This document shows positions 8,520 through 18,000 of a stretch of DNA of 52,239 nt, one piece after another. Made by a program: the position numbers and the translations under genes. The notes beneath the pieces are model-generated. The model did not search any database. It worked only from the letters and a program-made list of their open reading frames with translations, and was not told the DNA's origin. The stretch's first letter is position 1; each line of letters starts with the position of its first letter. The stretch comes from an uncultured bacterium (GTDB lineage: Bacteria; Verrucomicrobiota; Kiritimatiellia; RFP12; UBA1067): assembly GCA_900547945.1 (NCBI GenBank), contig URIT01000008.1, forward strand, positions 1 to 52,239. Reading direction: 5' to 3'.

Positions 8520-8548
8520 TTGCGCACAGCGCGCGCGTGTAGTATAAT
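8520..8548 (+). promoter_or_regulatory. Promoter of the gspF-pseudopilin operon
   Basis: TTGCGC (8520-8525), a 17-bp spacer and TATAAT (8543-8548) form a good sigma-70-type promoter. Transcription would start near 8555 and leave a leader of about 57 nt. The leader contains a 20-bp tandem duplication (8565-8584 and 8585-8604; unit CGAACAACyCAGGCGArrsC). Confidence 0.75.
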
Positions 8549-8611
8549 GATGCCGTCACAAAATCGAACAACCCAGGCGAAAGCCGAACAACTCAGGCGA
8601 GGCCGAGACTT

Positions 8612-9913
8612 ATGGCGAAATTTCAGTACATCGCGCTGGATGGCGCGGGCCAGGAACAGCGTGGAACGATCGAGGCGGGCGACCGCGCGTCGGCGATTGC
8701 GGCCATCCGCGCGAACGGGCTCTTCCCGTCCGCGATCGGCGAGGTGAAGGGCGCGGCGGCTCCGGCGAGGAAGGGGTCCGCGCCGGCGAAGGGGGCGGCG
8801 AAGAAGGGCGTCGGCTCCAAGCAGATCAACATCAAGATGCCGAAGTTCCTGATGGGCCGCGTGAAGCAGAAGGACCTGACGGGCTTCACGCGCCAGCTTG
8901 CGACGCTCGTGAACGCGGGTCTGCCGCTCATGCGCTGCATCGAAGTCTTGAAGAAGCAGAAGATGGCCCCGGCGATGATGGACTGCCTGAACGGCATCAG
9001 CGAGGGCATTGCGGGCGGCGCGACGTTCTCGGAATCGCTCACGGCGTATCCGAAGGTGTTCGACAACCTGTACGTCAACATGGTGAAGGCGGGCGAGGCG
9101 GGCGGCGTGCTCGAAGTCGTGCTGAACCGCCTGGCGGAGTTCGCCGAGAAGGCGCAGAAGATCAAGAACAAGGTGAAGGGCGCGATGATCTACCCGTCGG
9201 TGGTGCTTGTGGCCGCCGTCGGCATCACGGCCTTCCTGCTCGTGGCGGTGATTCCGAAGTTCCAGCAGGTGTTCAACGACATCCTGGGCGGGCAGTCGCT
9301 GCCGGCGATCACGGAGTTCGTGATGGGGGCCTCCGAGTTCGTGCAGCACAACGGCCTGCAGATCGCGGCGGGCGTCGCGGCGTTCGTGGTGCTCTACAAG
9401 ATGTTCGGCAAGACGAAGTTCGGCGCGTACCAGCTGGACCGCCTGCGCCTCGGCTTCCCCGTGACGGGCACGCTCGTGAAGCGCACGGCGATCGCGCAGT
9501 TCTCCCGCACGCTCGGCACGCTGCTCTCCTCGGGCGTGCCGATCCTCCAGGCGCTCGTGATCGTGCGCGACACGACGGCGAACGGCGTGGTGCGCCGCGC
9601 CATCCAGTCCGTCCACGACGCGGTGAAGGAGGGCGAGTCGATGACCGACCCGCTCGCCGCCTCCGGCGTGTTCCCGCCGATGGTCGTCTCGATGGTGCAG
9701 GTGGGCGAGGAGACGGGCCAGCTTCCCGACATGCTCACGCGCATCGCGAACACCTACGACGACGAGGTGGACAACGCCGTGGCGGGCCTGACGGCGGCCA
9801 TCGAGCCGGCCCTCATCATCTTCCTCGCCGTGGTGGTGGGCACGATCGTGATCGCGATGTTCCTGCCGATGATCAAGATCATCTCCTCCGTCTCCGGCGG
9901 CGGCGCGGGCTGA
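8612..9913 (+). CDS. gspF: Type II secretion / type IV pilus inner-membrane platform protein (GspF/PilC family)
   Basis: This 433-residue protein has the normal GspF/PilC length. The N-terminus (KFQYIALDGAGQEQRGTIEA) is the family's usual first strand set. A Lys/Ala-rich linker (about 50-75) leads to the first T2SF helical domain (FTRQLATLVNAGLPLMRCIE, about residues 90-215) with a TM segment near 190-215. The second T2SF copy (FSRTLGTLLSSGVPILQAL to the end, about 290-425) has GEETGQLPDML and a final TM helix. In known systems it anchors the assembly ATPase and drives pseudopilus or pilus polymerisation. It leads the pseudopilin operon; the likely ATPase partner is at 23729-25426. Family certain; secretion versus pilus undecided, since gspD/L/M and pilT are not here. 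Confidence 0.92.
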   Translation: MAKFQYIALDGAGQEQRGTIEAGDRASAIAAIRANGLFPSAIGEVKGAAAPARKGSAPAKGAAKKGVGSKQINIKMPKFLMGRVKQKDLTGFTRQLATLVNAGLPLMRCIEVLKKQKMAPAMMDCLNGISEGIAGGATFSESLTAYPKVFDNLYVNMVKAGEAGGVLEVVLNRLAEFAEKAQKIKNKVKGAMIYPSVVLVAAVGITAFLLVAVIPKFQQVFNDILGGQSLPAITEFVMGASEFVQHNGLQIAAGVAAFVVLYKMFGKTKFGAYQLDRLRLGFPVTGTLVKRTAIAQFSRTLGTLLSSGVPILQALVIVRDTTANGVVRRAIQSVHDAVKEGESMTDPLAASGVFPPMVVSMVQVGEETGQLPDMLTRIANTYDDEVDNAVAGLTAAIEPALIIFLAVVVGTIVIAMFLPMIKIISSVSGGGAG

Positions 9914-9933
9914 GGGTGAGGGGCCGAAACGCC

Positions 9934-11166
9934 ATGAAACGCGATACGAACAGAGGCGGCTTCACGCTGATCGAGCTGCTGGTCGTGACGGTCGTGGTCG
10001 TCACGCTCATGGGCGTCGTCTTCCGCCTGGCGGGCGTGGGCGGCACGAACCGCGCGAAGGCGGAGACGATCCAGCGCCTGCAGCGGCTCGAGAACGCGCT
10101 TTCCGGCTACTATGCGGCGTACGGGTCGTACCCGCCCGTGCCGCTGCAGGGGCGCAGCCGCAGCATCTACAAGAGCGTGGATGCGTACGGGCGCCAGGAG
10201 AAGGGCGAGCAGGAGAGCGGCGGCACGTCGATGAAGTCGGCGCGGACGCTTGTGCAGATCGAGGCGGCCTGCCGCGCGCAGCCGCTTTCCGTCTCGTGGC
10301 CGGCGCCGAGCGACGGCGAGATCAACAACATGATCCAGGACCTGGCGTCCGTGCCGGACGCGGAGGCTCCGTACAAGGGCTTCCGCACGCTCAGCAGCGT
10401 GGGATCGCTCAACCTCGACGCGGTTGACTGGCGCGCGCAGAGCCGGACCGGGAAGGACATCCAGCTCTTCGAGTTCGGTCTCCTCTCCTTCCTCTTCCCG
10501 CGCTACTTCTTCATGCTCGAAGGCAAGATGAGCAACTTCTACGACCACAAGGTGAACGGGCGCTACCACAACCAGTGGGCGGCGAACAACCAGCTGCCGT
10601 GCCGCCTCGACACGGGGGCGCAGTTCGCGGACTGGGACGAGGTGCGCAAGATGATGGGTGCGCACTCCTCCTCCGCCAACGCGCGCTGGGAGGCGGGCAT
10701 GATCTCGAACCTCACGAGCCAGGCCGTCTGCGCACGCTGGATGCCGAACTTCCAGGGCATCGTCACGACGATCGACCAGCCGCGCTACCGCTTCTTCTAC
10801 GGTGTGGACGTGCTGGACCAGAACAAGCCCTACCTCGCGACGCCCGGGACGTTCGATGTGGACGGCGTGAGCGGCGGCGGCGGGGAGGGCGACAGGCTCT
10901 GGGGGCGCCGTCTGCGTGTCTTCCCCGGCGGCGGTTCCGGGTCGGGCGGCTCGACGCACCTCCTGCTCAGCATGACGGTGTGCGACGGCTGGGGGCACGA
11001 GTTCTACTACTATTCGGAGCCGCCGTACCAGAACTACCGCCTCTGGTCCGCCGGATCGAACAAGGTCACCTTCCCGCCCTGGTACGACCTCGACTCGTTC
11101 AGCGGCGAAGACCTCAACATGATCCACTCCTTCATTTCGGACGACATCGTCCACCTCAGCAACTAA
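9934..11166 (+). CDS. Pseudopilin, GspG/GspH-like, large
   Basis: This is a 410-residue protein. ATG 9934 is chosen because GTGAGGGG lies about 10 nt upstream and the protein then begins with the short basic leader expected of a prepilin: KRDTNRGG then FTLIELLVVTVVVV. A prepilin peptidase would cut before Phe, leaving Glu5 in place. The hydrophobic helix spans about residues 9-30, and the helix continues as KAETIQRLQRLENALSGYYAAYGSYPP, a typical GspG spine. The C-terminal globular domain is far longer than a normal major pseudopilin (about 140 residues) and carries Gly-rich loops (GSGSGGS). It is the first of seven pseudopilins in the operon. Confidence 0.88.
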   Translation: MKRDTNRGGFTLIELLVVTVVVVTLMGVVFRLAGVGGTNRAKAETIQRLQRLENALSGYYAAYGSYPPVPLQGRSRSIYKSVDAYGRQEKGEQESGGTSMKSARTLVQIEAACRAQPLSVSWPAPSDGEINNMIQDLASVPDAEAPYKGFRTLSSVGSLNLDAVDWRAQSRTGKDIQLFEFGLLSFLFPRYFFMLEGKMSNFYDHKVNGRYHNQWAANNQLPCRLDTGAQFADWDEVRKMMGAHSSSANARWEAGMISNLTSQAVCARWMPNFQGIVTTIDQPRYRFFYGVDVLDQNKPYLATPGTFDVDGVSGGGGEGDRLWGRRLRVFPGGGSGSGGSTHLLLSMTVCDGWGHEFYYYSEPPYQNYRLWSAGSNKVTFPPWYDLDSFSGEDLNMIHSFISDDIVHLSN

Positions 11167-11175
11167 GGGCCCGTC

Positions 11176-11805
11176 ATGACGAACAGGAAACACGCTTTCA
11201 CTCTCATCGAGATGCTGGTGGTGCTCGCCATCATCGCCATCCTCTCGGGTGCGCTGCTCATGGGCTACGGCCGTGTCACGCGCACGGCGCAGCGCGCGCG
11301 GGCGCAGGAGACCGTCTCCAACGTGGCGACGGCCCTCAGCATCATGTTGCAGAACAGGGGTACGTGGCCCACGGGACTTTCGCTCTACCAGGGCGTGGAC
11401 GGCAACGGCAAGGGGTGCGTCGTGGAGGTCGCGAAGGTATTCGCCAAGAACAACCTGCTCGGCGTGAGCCTGAACAGCGGCGGACAGCCCGTCGGCTCCG
11501 ACCGCTGCGGCATCGTCGATCCCTGGGCGGTGGCCGTGCTGAAGCGCTCGCCGTCGGCGAACGCCTCCACGCGCGTCCCGTCGGGCGGCACGGTGAAGTC
11601 CCACATCATCTACTATGCGATCGACACCGACCTTGACGGCATTACCGAGGCGAAGGTGTGCGGCGAGACGGTGAAGGTGCGGGCGAACGCGATCGCGTGG
11701 TGCGCGGGCGCGGACGGCGAACTCGGCGACTCGTACTCCAAGCGGAGCAAGAAGAACGCGGACAACGTGTACAGCTGGAACCGTCAGCAGGAGGTCCGCG
11801 AATGA
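11176..11805 (+). CDS. Pseudopilin, GspG-like
   Basis: This 209-residue protein starts MTNRKHA-FTLIEMLVVLAIIAILSG: short basic leader, prepilin cleavage site, Glu5 and a hydrophobic helix. The helix continues RTAQRARAQETVSNVATALSIMLQNRGTWP, close to the GspG layout in which a WP or YP turn ends the helix. Later DPWAVAVLK and YAIDTDLDGIT resemble the 'DpWG.py.y...d.dg' calcium-binding loop of major pseudopilins (family knowledge). It lies 9 bp after the previous pseudopilin and overlaps the next by ATGA. Confidence 0.88.
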   Translation: MTNRKHAFTLIEMLVVLAIIAILSGALLMGYGRVTRTAQRARAQETVSNVATALSIMLQNRGTWPTGLSLYQGVDGNGKGCVVEVAKVFAKNNLLGVSLNSGGQPVGSDRCGIVDPWAVAVLKRSPSANASTRVPSGGTVKSHIIYYAIDTDLDGITEAKVCGETVKVRANAIAWCAGADGELGDSYSKRSKKNADNVYSWNRQQEVRE

Positions 11806-12440
11806 GGCGCGCGCGCACGGCCGGCTTCACGATCGTCGAGATGCTGATGGTCATCGGCATCCTGGCGGTGCTGATGGGCATTGTCACCACGGCGGCCTCG
11901 GCCGCCATCCGCCAGGCGCGGGAGCGGCGCACGGAGGCGTCGAAGCAGGTCATCCAGTCGGGTATCGCCTCCTACCTCGCCCAGAAGAACCACTGGCCGC
12001 CGAAGGGCGGGCAGCTCCAGGACTGGGCGGACAACGGGCTCGGTTCCGGCAAGCGCGTCGACTTCCTCTCGGCCGACCAGTACGACAAGATGATGTACGA
12101 GCTCGCGAAGGTCTCCGTCGGCTCCAGGAAGGCATCGCCCGTGATGGACTTCAACGGCGTGGTCGTCGCCACGCGCACGGCGGCGAGCAAGGCCGGCGGG
12201 CGCGGTCAGAACTTCTCCGAGGCGATCAAGAAGAACAAGAAACACGGTTCCACGATCAAGCTGGGCGACATGGTGTTCGGCTACCAGGAGAGGGAGAGCG
12301 GCCGCTTCCGCCGCTACATCGTGCAGTACAACGCCGATTCCGACAGCGTGCGCGTGATGACGGTGAAGAACTACAACGATTGGTGGAACTCCACGCACGA
12401 CAACAAGACCGTGCAGCTTCCAAGCGGGTACTTGAAATGA
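11802..12440 (+). CDS. Pseudopilin
   Basis: This is a 212-residue protein. The start is ATG 11802, overlapping the previous stop (ATGA). The leader MRRARTAG is followed by FTIVEMLMVIGILAVLMGIVTTAAS, with Glu5 after cleavage, and a long amphipathic helix (RQARERRTEASKQVIQSGIASYLAQ) that ends at HWPPKGG, the usual spine-to-globule turn. The globular part lacks an obvious calcium loop. It is translationally coupled to both neighbours, which supports a fixed stoichiometry within one pseudopilus. Confidence 0.86.
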   Translation: MRRARTAGFTIVEMLMVIGILAVLMGIVTTAASAAIRQARERRTEASKQVIQSGIASYLAQKNHWPPKGGQLQDWADNGLGSGKRVDFLSADQYDKMMYELAKVSVGSRKASPVMDFNGVVVATRTAASKAGGRGQNFSEAIKKNKKHGSTIKLGDMVFGYQERESGRFRRYIVQYNADSDSVRVMTVKNYNDWWNSTHDNKTVQLPSGYLK

Positions 12441-13426
12441 TGAAGACGCAGCGACAGACACGCGGGGGCTTCTCGCTCGTCGAGCTGATCGTGGTGATCG
12501 GCCTGATGGCGCTCCTCTCCACGATCTCCATCGGCGGCTACTTCGCCGCGTCGCGCGGCATGACCGCGCGCGGCGTGGTGCAGGACACAGCCTCGATCAT
12601 CCGCCAGGCCATGCAGACGTGCCTGATCGACCAGGTGCCGACGGCGGTTCTCTTCTGCAACCGTCGGCAGAACACGAAGGCCAAGGACGGCGAGGCGTAC
12701 GGCACCGCCATCGCGATCAAAATGGCCGGGCGCATCTCCTACATCGCGACGAGCGGCAAGACCGCGGCCGGGCAGGCGCTGCCCGTGGGCGGGGGGATGC
12801 TCGTGGACGAGTTCGCCGACTGGAACCAGTCCTACCCGATGGACGCCTCCGACGGCAGCAGCCAGCGCGCCATCCGCCTCTACCAGATGAGCAGCCCCGG
12901 CGGGAACCGGCTCAAGCAGGGCGTGAAGCAGTGCAGCTCGCTCATGTGCGCGTGGGTGGGCTACACGCAGCTGGACGCCGAGTACCTGATTGGCATGAAG
13001 ACGACCCTGGCGGACTTCTGCCAGGACTTCAAGCTGGATGCCGCCGGCAACAAGAACCGCGCCGGCATCGGCTACGACAACGGCAACGACTGCCGCTGGG
13101 GGCTTCCCTTCCACCCCGACAACAACGGACTGAACCGGGGCAGCTGGCACGTGGGCGACGCCTACGGCGTGGAGATCGCCACGCTCGACCTTCCGAAGAA
13201 CTACATCTTCGGCACCTCCGTGCCGAACGACACCGAGCTGGTGCCCGCCTCCGGCACGCCCGCGCTCGTCTTCTATCCCGGTGACGTGACGGACGTGAAC
13301 GACTACAAGTTCTCGCTCGGCAAGGCCGGCGGCAACGTGCAGATCACGCGGCTCAACGACCTCGCGGGCACCGACACGTCCCCGGTCGGCACCATCACGG
13401 ACAACCTGCTGAAGGACCAGGACTGA
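12437..13426 (+). CDS. Pseudopilin, GspH-like
   Basis: This is a 329-residue protein starting at ATG 12437 (4-bp overlap with the previous gene; ATG 12440 is also possible). The leader MMKTQRQTRGG precedes FSLVELIVVIGLMALLSTISIGGYFAASRG, and the helix then breaks within the RGVVQDTASIIRQAMQTCLIDQVPTAVLFCN segment. This breakpoint and the following beta-strand (TAVLFCN, TAIAIKMAGRISYIA) are typical of GspH/FimT minor pseudopilins. The globular domain is unusually long and has several Cys residues. A minor pseudopilin role at or near the tip is inferred. Confidence 0.84.
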   Translation: MMKTQRQTRGGFSLVELIVVIGLMALLSTISIGGYFAASRGMTARGVVQDTASIIRQAMQTCLIDQVPTAVLFCNRRQNTKAKDGEAYGTAIAIKMAGRISYIATSGKTAAGQALPVGGGMLVDEFADWNQSYPMDASDGSSQRAIRLYQMSSPGGNRLKQGVKQCSSLMCAWVGYTQLDAEYLIGMKTTLADFCQDFKLDAAGNKNRAGIGYDNGNDCRWGLPFHPDNNGLNRGSWHVGDAYGVEIATLDLPKNYIFGTSVPNDTELVPASGTPALVFYPGDVTDVNDYKFSLGKAGGNVQITRLNDLAGTDTSPVGTITDNLLKDQD

Positions 13427-13427
13427 C

Positions 13428-14033
13428 ATGAACGGCATCAAACCCATTCTCCGGAAGCTGGGCTTCACCCTGATGGAGGTGAACCTCGCCATCTTCATCA
13501 TGGCCGCCGGCGTGCTGGCGATGGTCTCGCTCTATCCGCTCGGCTACCGCGAGAACCAGCAGAGCAAGGACGACGTGAAGGCGGCGGCGGCGGCGGACGC
13601 CGTCTTCAACCAGATCCGGGGCGCCCTCTCGCAGCGCAGCCTCACATGGGACGACTGGAAGCGGGCGGTGGAGAACGCGGTGAAAGTGACCGGCGAGGGC
13701 GAGCGCAACGGCGGCTGGGCCGCCTACTGCGAGACGGGGAGCGGGTTCACGCCCAAGAAGAAGGGAACGATCAACTCGACGGGGAAGCGGGTGTTCGACG
13801 TCCTCGTGAGCCGGGCGAGCCCGAAGCCGTCGTGGCCGCTCAATAGCGCCTACGTCTGCGCCCTCGTCGCGCAGCCGGGGTACGTGCGCGTGCCCGGCGG
13901 GGAGATCCAGAAGGACTGGTCGCGCGTCGCCGTCAGCATGCGCGTCTCGCGCAACGCGGGCGCACTCTTCGCGCAGCCGATCTACTTCACCGAAATCCAT
14001 TTTCAAGGCGATCAGAAGAGGTCAACCCCATGA
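13428..14033 (+). CDS. Minor pseudopilin, GspI/PilV-like
   Basis: This is a 201-residue protein. Leader MNGIKPILRKLG, then FTLMEVNLAIFIMAAGVLAMVSLYPLG. The Met-Glu-Val-Asn-Leu-Ala pattern, and a helix that ends early with 'LYPLG..ENQQSKDD', is characteristic of GspI/PilV-type minor pseudopilins. The globular domain is small and mixed alpha/beta. The gene starts 1 bp after the previous stop and ends overlapping the next ATG. GspI normally nucleates a tip complex with GspJ and GspK, and both neighbours downstream fit those roles. Confidence 0.85.
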   Translation: MNGIKPILRKLGFTLMEVNLAIFIMAAGVLAMVSLYPLGYRENQQSKDDVKAAAAADAVFNQIRGALSQRSLTWDDWKRAVENAVKVTGEGERNGGWAAYCETGSGFTPKKKGTINSTGKRVFDVLVSRASPKPSWPLNSAYVCALVAQPGYVRVPGGEIQKDWSRVAVSMRVSRNAGALFAQPIYFTEIHFQGDQKRSTP

Positions 14034-14545
14034 AACGGCTGAATGACCGCTCCGGCTTCACGCTCATCGAGATGCTCGTTGCGTCCCTGCTGCTGGGAAT
14101 GCTCGTGACGATCCTCACGATGGTGTTCAACTCGTCCTCCATCGCCTGGCGCACGGGCAAGGCCGGCGTTTCGCAGCTCTCGCTCATGCGCCGCCAGCTC
14201 TCCCTCGCCCAGAACCGGGCGGACAACCTGCTGCCCCGGATCGACACCCAGAGCAAGTCGGTCGTCGGGCTCGTCGCGGGCGCCTGGCATGCGGACGGTA
14301 CGGTGCGCGCACGCGCCGTCTCGCGCTACCGGGGCGACGGCTTCTTCCAGAAGCCGAACTTCGATTCCTACAGGAGCGACGACGCCTCGCTCAACACCGC
14401 GCCGCCGTGGCAGCAGCTCAACAACCTCGGGACGCTGCGCTACGGTTCGTCGCACGCCTACACCGTGGGCGTGCTCTCCTACGGCCCGGACGGCAAAATC
14501 GATACGGACGACGACATCAGCACATGGCCGGACGAGGTGGAATGA
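14030..14545 (+). CDS. Minor pseudopilin, GspJ-like
   Basis: This 171-residue protein begins MKRLNDRSG then FTLIEMLVASLLLGMLVTILTMVFNSSSIAWRTG. The 'LVAxLLLG' helix followed by a Trp-Arg and 'LxxxRRQLSLAQNR' recalls GspJ/PilW, in which the spine leads into a short beta-rich head. ATGA overlap on both sides. It probably forms the tip complex with the preceding GspI-like protein and the 1074-residue GspK-like protein. Confidence 0.83.
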   Translation: MKRLNDRSGFTLIEMLVASLLLGMLVTILTMVFNSSSIAWRTGKAGVSQLSLMRRQLSLAQNRADNLLPRIDTQSKSVVGLVAGAWHADGTVRARAVSRYRGDGFFQKPNFDSYRSDDASLNTAPPWQQLNNLGTLRYGSSHAYTVGVLSYGPDGKIDTDDDISTWPDEVE

Positions 14546-15048
14546 CGATGAACCGCTTGAACGACAGAAGGGGCTTCACGCTCGTGGAGCTGATCGTGGT
14601 GATCGGCATGCTCATGCTGCTCGCCGGCGCCGTCACGACCTCCGTCGCGGGCGCCAACCGCCGTGCGAAGATCCAGCAGGCGGTCACCGAGGCGCAGGAG
14701 ATGACGAAGGCCATCCTCGCCTACGAGAACTACGGGCGGGACTACTCGCTCGACGCGCACCTCATGGAAAAGCAGCAGGCGACCGAAAGTTCTCTCGACT
14801 TCATCCTCGGCAAGGAGAACATGCAGAACGGGCAGCGCGGCAAGATGCCCGTCCTCTTCAACGCCTCCTCCACGCGCTCCGGCAAGATCCTCGACCCGTG
14901 GGGGCGGCCCTACTACGTGACGATCCGCCGGGGGACGGTTGACACCGAGCAGGACAGCACGGACGGCAACATCACCTCCTACGTCACGTTTCCGAACTAC
15001 AACCGTCGGCCCGCCGACGAGTTGAACCCGGGGAATACGAACCAATGA
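14542..15048 (+). CDS. Pseudopilin, GspG/GspH-like
   Basis: This is a 168-residue protein from ATG 14542 (overlapping the previous stop; ATG 14548 possible). Leader MTMNRLNDRRG, then FTLVELIVVIGMLMLLAGAVTTSVAG with Glu5, and helix RRAKIQQAVTEAQEMTKAILAYENYGRD. The head contains KILDPWGRPYYVTIRRG, the 'DPWGrPY' motif of major pseudopilins, so it may be the main fibre subunit or a second one. It is coupled to the giant downstream gene by ATGA. Confidence 0.86.
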   Translation: MTMNRLNDRRGFTLVELIVVIGMLMLLAGAVTTSVAGANRRAKIQQAVTEAQEMTKAILAYENYGRDYSLDAHLMEKQQATESSLDFILGKENMQNGQRGKMPVLFNASSTRSGKILDPWGRPYYVTIRRGTVDTEQDSTDGNITSYVTFPNYNRRPADELNPGNTNQ

Positions 15049-18000
15049 CGACATCCCGCAAATCCGGAAGCGCGCTCCTGATCGTGCTCGGCTTCCTCTC
15101 CTTCATGGTGGTCTCCGCCGTCGCGTTCGCGATCTACATGCGCGCGGAGCGCATGCCTTCGTCCGCCCTGCGCCGCGCGGTCGCCACGCGCCACCTCGTG
15201 CACGCCGCCCTCGCCGAGGCGATCGCCCGCGTCGACGACGCCGTGCGCGGCGATCCTTTCCCCGGCCTGTGCGACACGAATACCGACTTCTCCGCCAAGG
15301 GAACCTACACCTACCGCGACCAGCGGGGGCAGGCCATGGACGTGTGGCAGGGGCGCGTCTTCATGCCGCCGGATCCGCTCGGGGGGACGACGACCCGCGA
15401 GACGCGCTTCGCGCCCGTCACGGAGACGGTGAGCGTGCTGACGCTGGAAGGGCTCGGCTACCTGCCGCCGGGGCTCGTCAACGACGTGCGCTTCCTCTCC
15501 CGGTCGTCCTGGGCGGCCCAGTGGCAGCAGCTTCCCTTCGACGCGGGCCGCTTCGCCTTCTGCGCCGTGAACGTGAGCGACTACTTCGACGTCAACCGCG
15601 TCTGGGCGAACCGGGGCCGCACGTCGGAGGCGGGCGGTCGCCTCTCGCTCGGCTACCTCTTCGATCCGTCCTTCGACCCTACGGCCGGGAACGGCGCCTC
15701 GGCGGGGGATGTGGTGAACTTCGCGGCCGACGCGGCGACGTTCGACCGGTTCGTCCACACGACACGCCAAACCGGCGACGACAAGGGCAACGACAACACG
15801 CAGGCCGTGGGCAGCGACACGCCCTACGTCTCGCTCCTCGACTACAACCTCGCGCTGGGCAGGAACGGGGGGGGCTCGTCCCTCATGCCGCTCTTCTACA
15901 ACTGGATCGATCGGTCGTCGCAGGCCTCCTACTACCAGGAAGGGAGCCAGCAGGCGAAGAGCGCGGCGCGCCAGCCGTTCGTCACCGAGTCCGTCTCGAC
16001 CAACGAGTCGTGGCTCGTCGATCTCGCGACGGCCAAGGGCCAGCCGTTCTACGGGCGCAACCTCACGCCCTCCCAGAACGTGCGGGTGTCGGATGTGGTC
16101 AACTACAATTCCGAATTCTTCCGTCAGGTCTTCTCCGCGGGCTCGAAGCTCCTCTCGCCGCTCGACTACGTGACGCTCTACGACTACCTCGACCACGACG
16201 ACATCCCGCTCTCGCTCGCCGCGCCCTGTGTGGAGCGCGTGCCGATGGTTGCCGCATTGGAGCAGACCGTGCAGTTCGCGCCCGGCCCGATGCCGGCCAA
16301 GCCCGGCCCCACCACGGCGGGCGGCCCCAACCAGCCCAAGACGTCGATCACCTACTTCGACGTGGACCGAAACTGGTTCCAGCCCGGCGTCCTGACCACC
16401 GTCGTCGCCTTTCCGTTCAAGCATGGCAAGACGCGCAACAACAACCTTTCGGGCGGACCCTTCAAGGTCCAGGCCCTCGTGCGGCTCTTCCTCGCGCCGG
16501 CGGGCCTCAACGCGCGTTCCCCCATCGCCGCACAGCTGCGCCCGCAGAACGAGGCCGACTGGACGAAAAGGGAGGATGCGTTCTCCTTCAACGGGCAGAA
16601 CGGCGTCTTCATGCTGTCCGTCCGTTCGCAGGAGGTCGGCCTCACGCTGCCGAACAGCGTGCAGGACGAGGCGGACGCCTTCTGCACGGGCGGCGGCGGC
16701 AGCGGCATCGTCGCCATCCCCGTCAATTTCGGCGACCTGAACTTCCCCGCCGACCTGCACATGCTCACGGTCAAGAAAAGCCAGGACTGCAACGACCAGG
16801 GCATCCCCGTGGGACAGGAGACCAAGACCTATACGCTCAACATCCGTCCGTTCATCGACGCCAATGGCAATCTGCCGAACGGTGCGGCGGACATTTCCGA
16901 GGCGGAGTTCAACGCGGTCGCGGGCATCGAGGTCGTGCCCTACGTGTGCGTATGGGTGCGCATCGTCAACGGCGATGGCACCGTGGACCTCGTGCCCGCC
17001 TATCCGGACGACGATGTGCTGAACGGCGGCGCGGGCGGCGACCCTGTGCTGCAGACGTACGGCGGCAGTTCGGCGCCGCTCATGCGCTTCGTCGGCGACG
17101 GCGTTCCCTTCTCGTTGCAGACCATCGCGGGCGGTTCCTTCTCGGGGGGCACGCCGACGTGGAAGCCGAAGGCGATGTACACGGTCGATCCCCGCTTCAA
17201 CTGGGCGCCGGAGTCGTGGTATGCGTCCGAGCAGTCGGGCGTGACGTTCGACAAATGGCTCGACGCCACGCGCAGCGCCGTCGGCATGGGAACGGACGCC
17301 ACGCGCGACGAGGACATCTTCCTCTTCACGTCGAACCAGGGCGTGCTACAGTCCCTCGGCGAGTTCGCCTTCCTGCCGCGCCTGTTCGAGAACGGCGCCG
17401 AGCTGATCAGCGCTTCCAGTTTCGACGGCGCGGAGCGCACGGCCGCCAATCAGGTCGCCAACTTCGCCTGCATGTGGCGCAGCTACCCGGTCGACCGGAA
17501 CTGGTACGCGCAGTGGGCGGCGCTGCGCGTCGGCCGGTCCACCGCGCGGGAATGTCTTGTGAACCCCTACACGGACAACCGCGCCGTCATGATGGCCGCC
17601 CTTGCGAATACGCCTGTGGACTACTGGGCCGCCGGTCGGGGCATGGCGGCCGACTGCGCGCTGCGGAAGGACGGCGCGAAGATGATCAACGACACGGATC
17701 CCTGGATCACGACGGCGGCCGATGCGCTCAAATATGCGTTCGGCTCGAAGTCCGATGATCCCGGCGATCGCCTCGCCTGCCAGAACCTGATGTCCTTTGC
17801 GGACCAGATCATGACCGAGATGCGCACGGGTACGCTCGGGCTTATTGAGTCCAATATGGGCAACAACAACTGGAACCCGGCGACCGCCTGGGAGGACATC
17901 TGGGACAACCTCGCGTGGGACATTCAGCAGAACGGAAACTCCGTCACGAGGTTCCTCGGCGTCGACCTGGGGAACAACGTCGCCCTCCACTCGGTCGACC

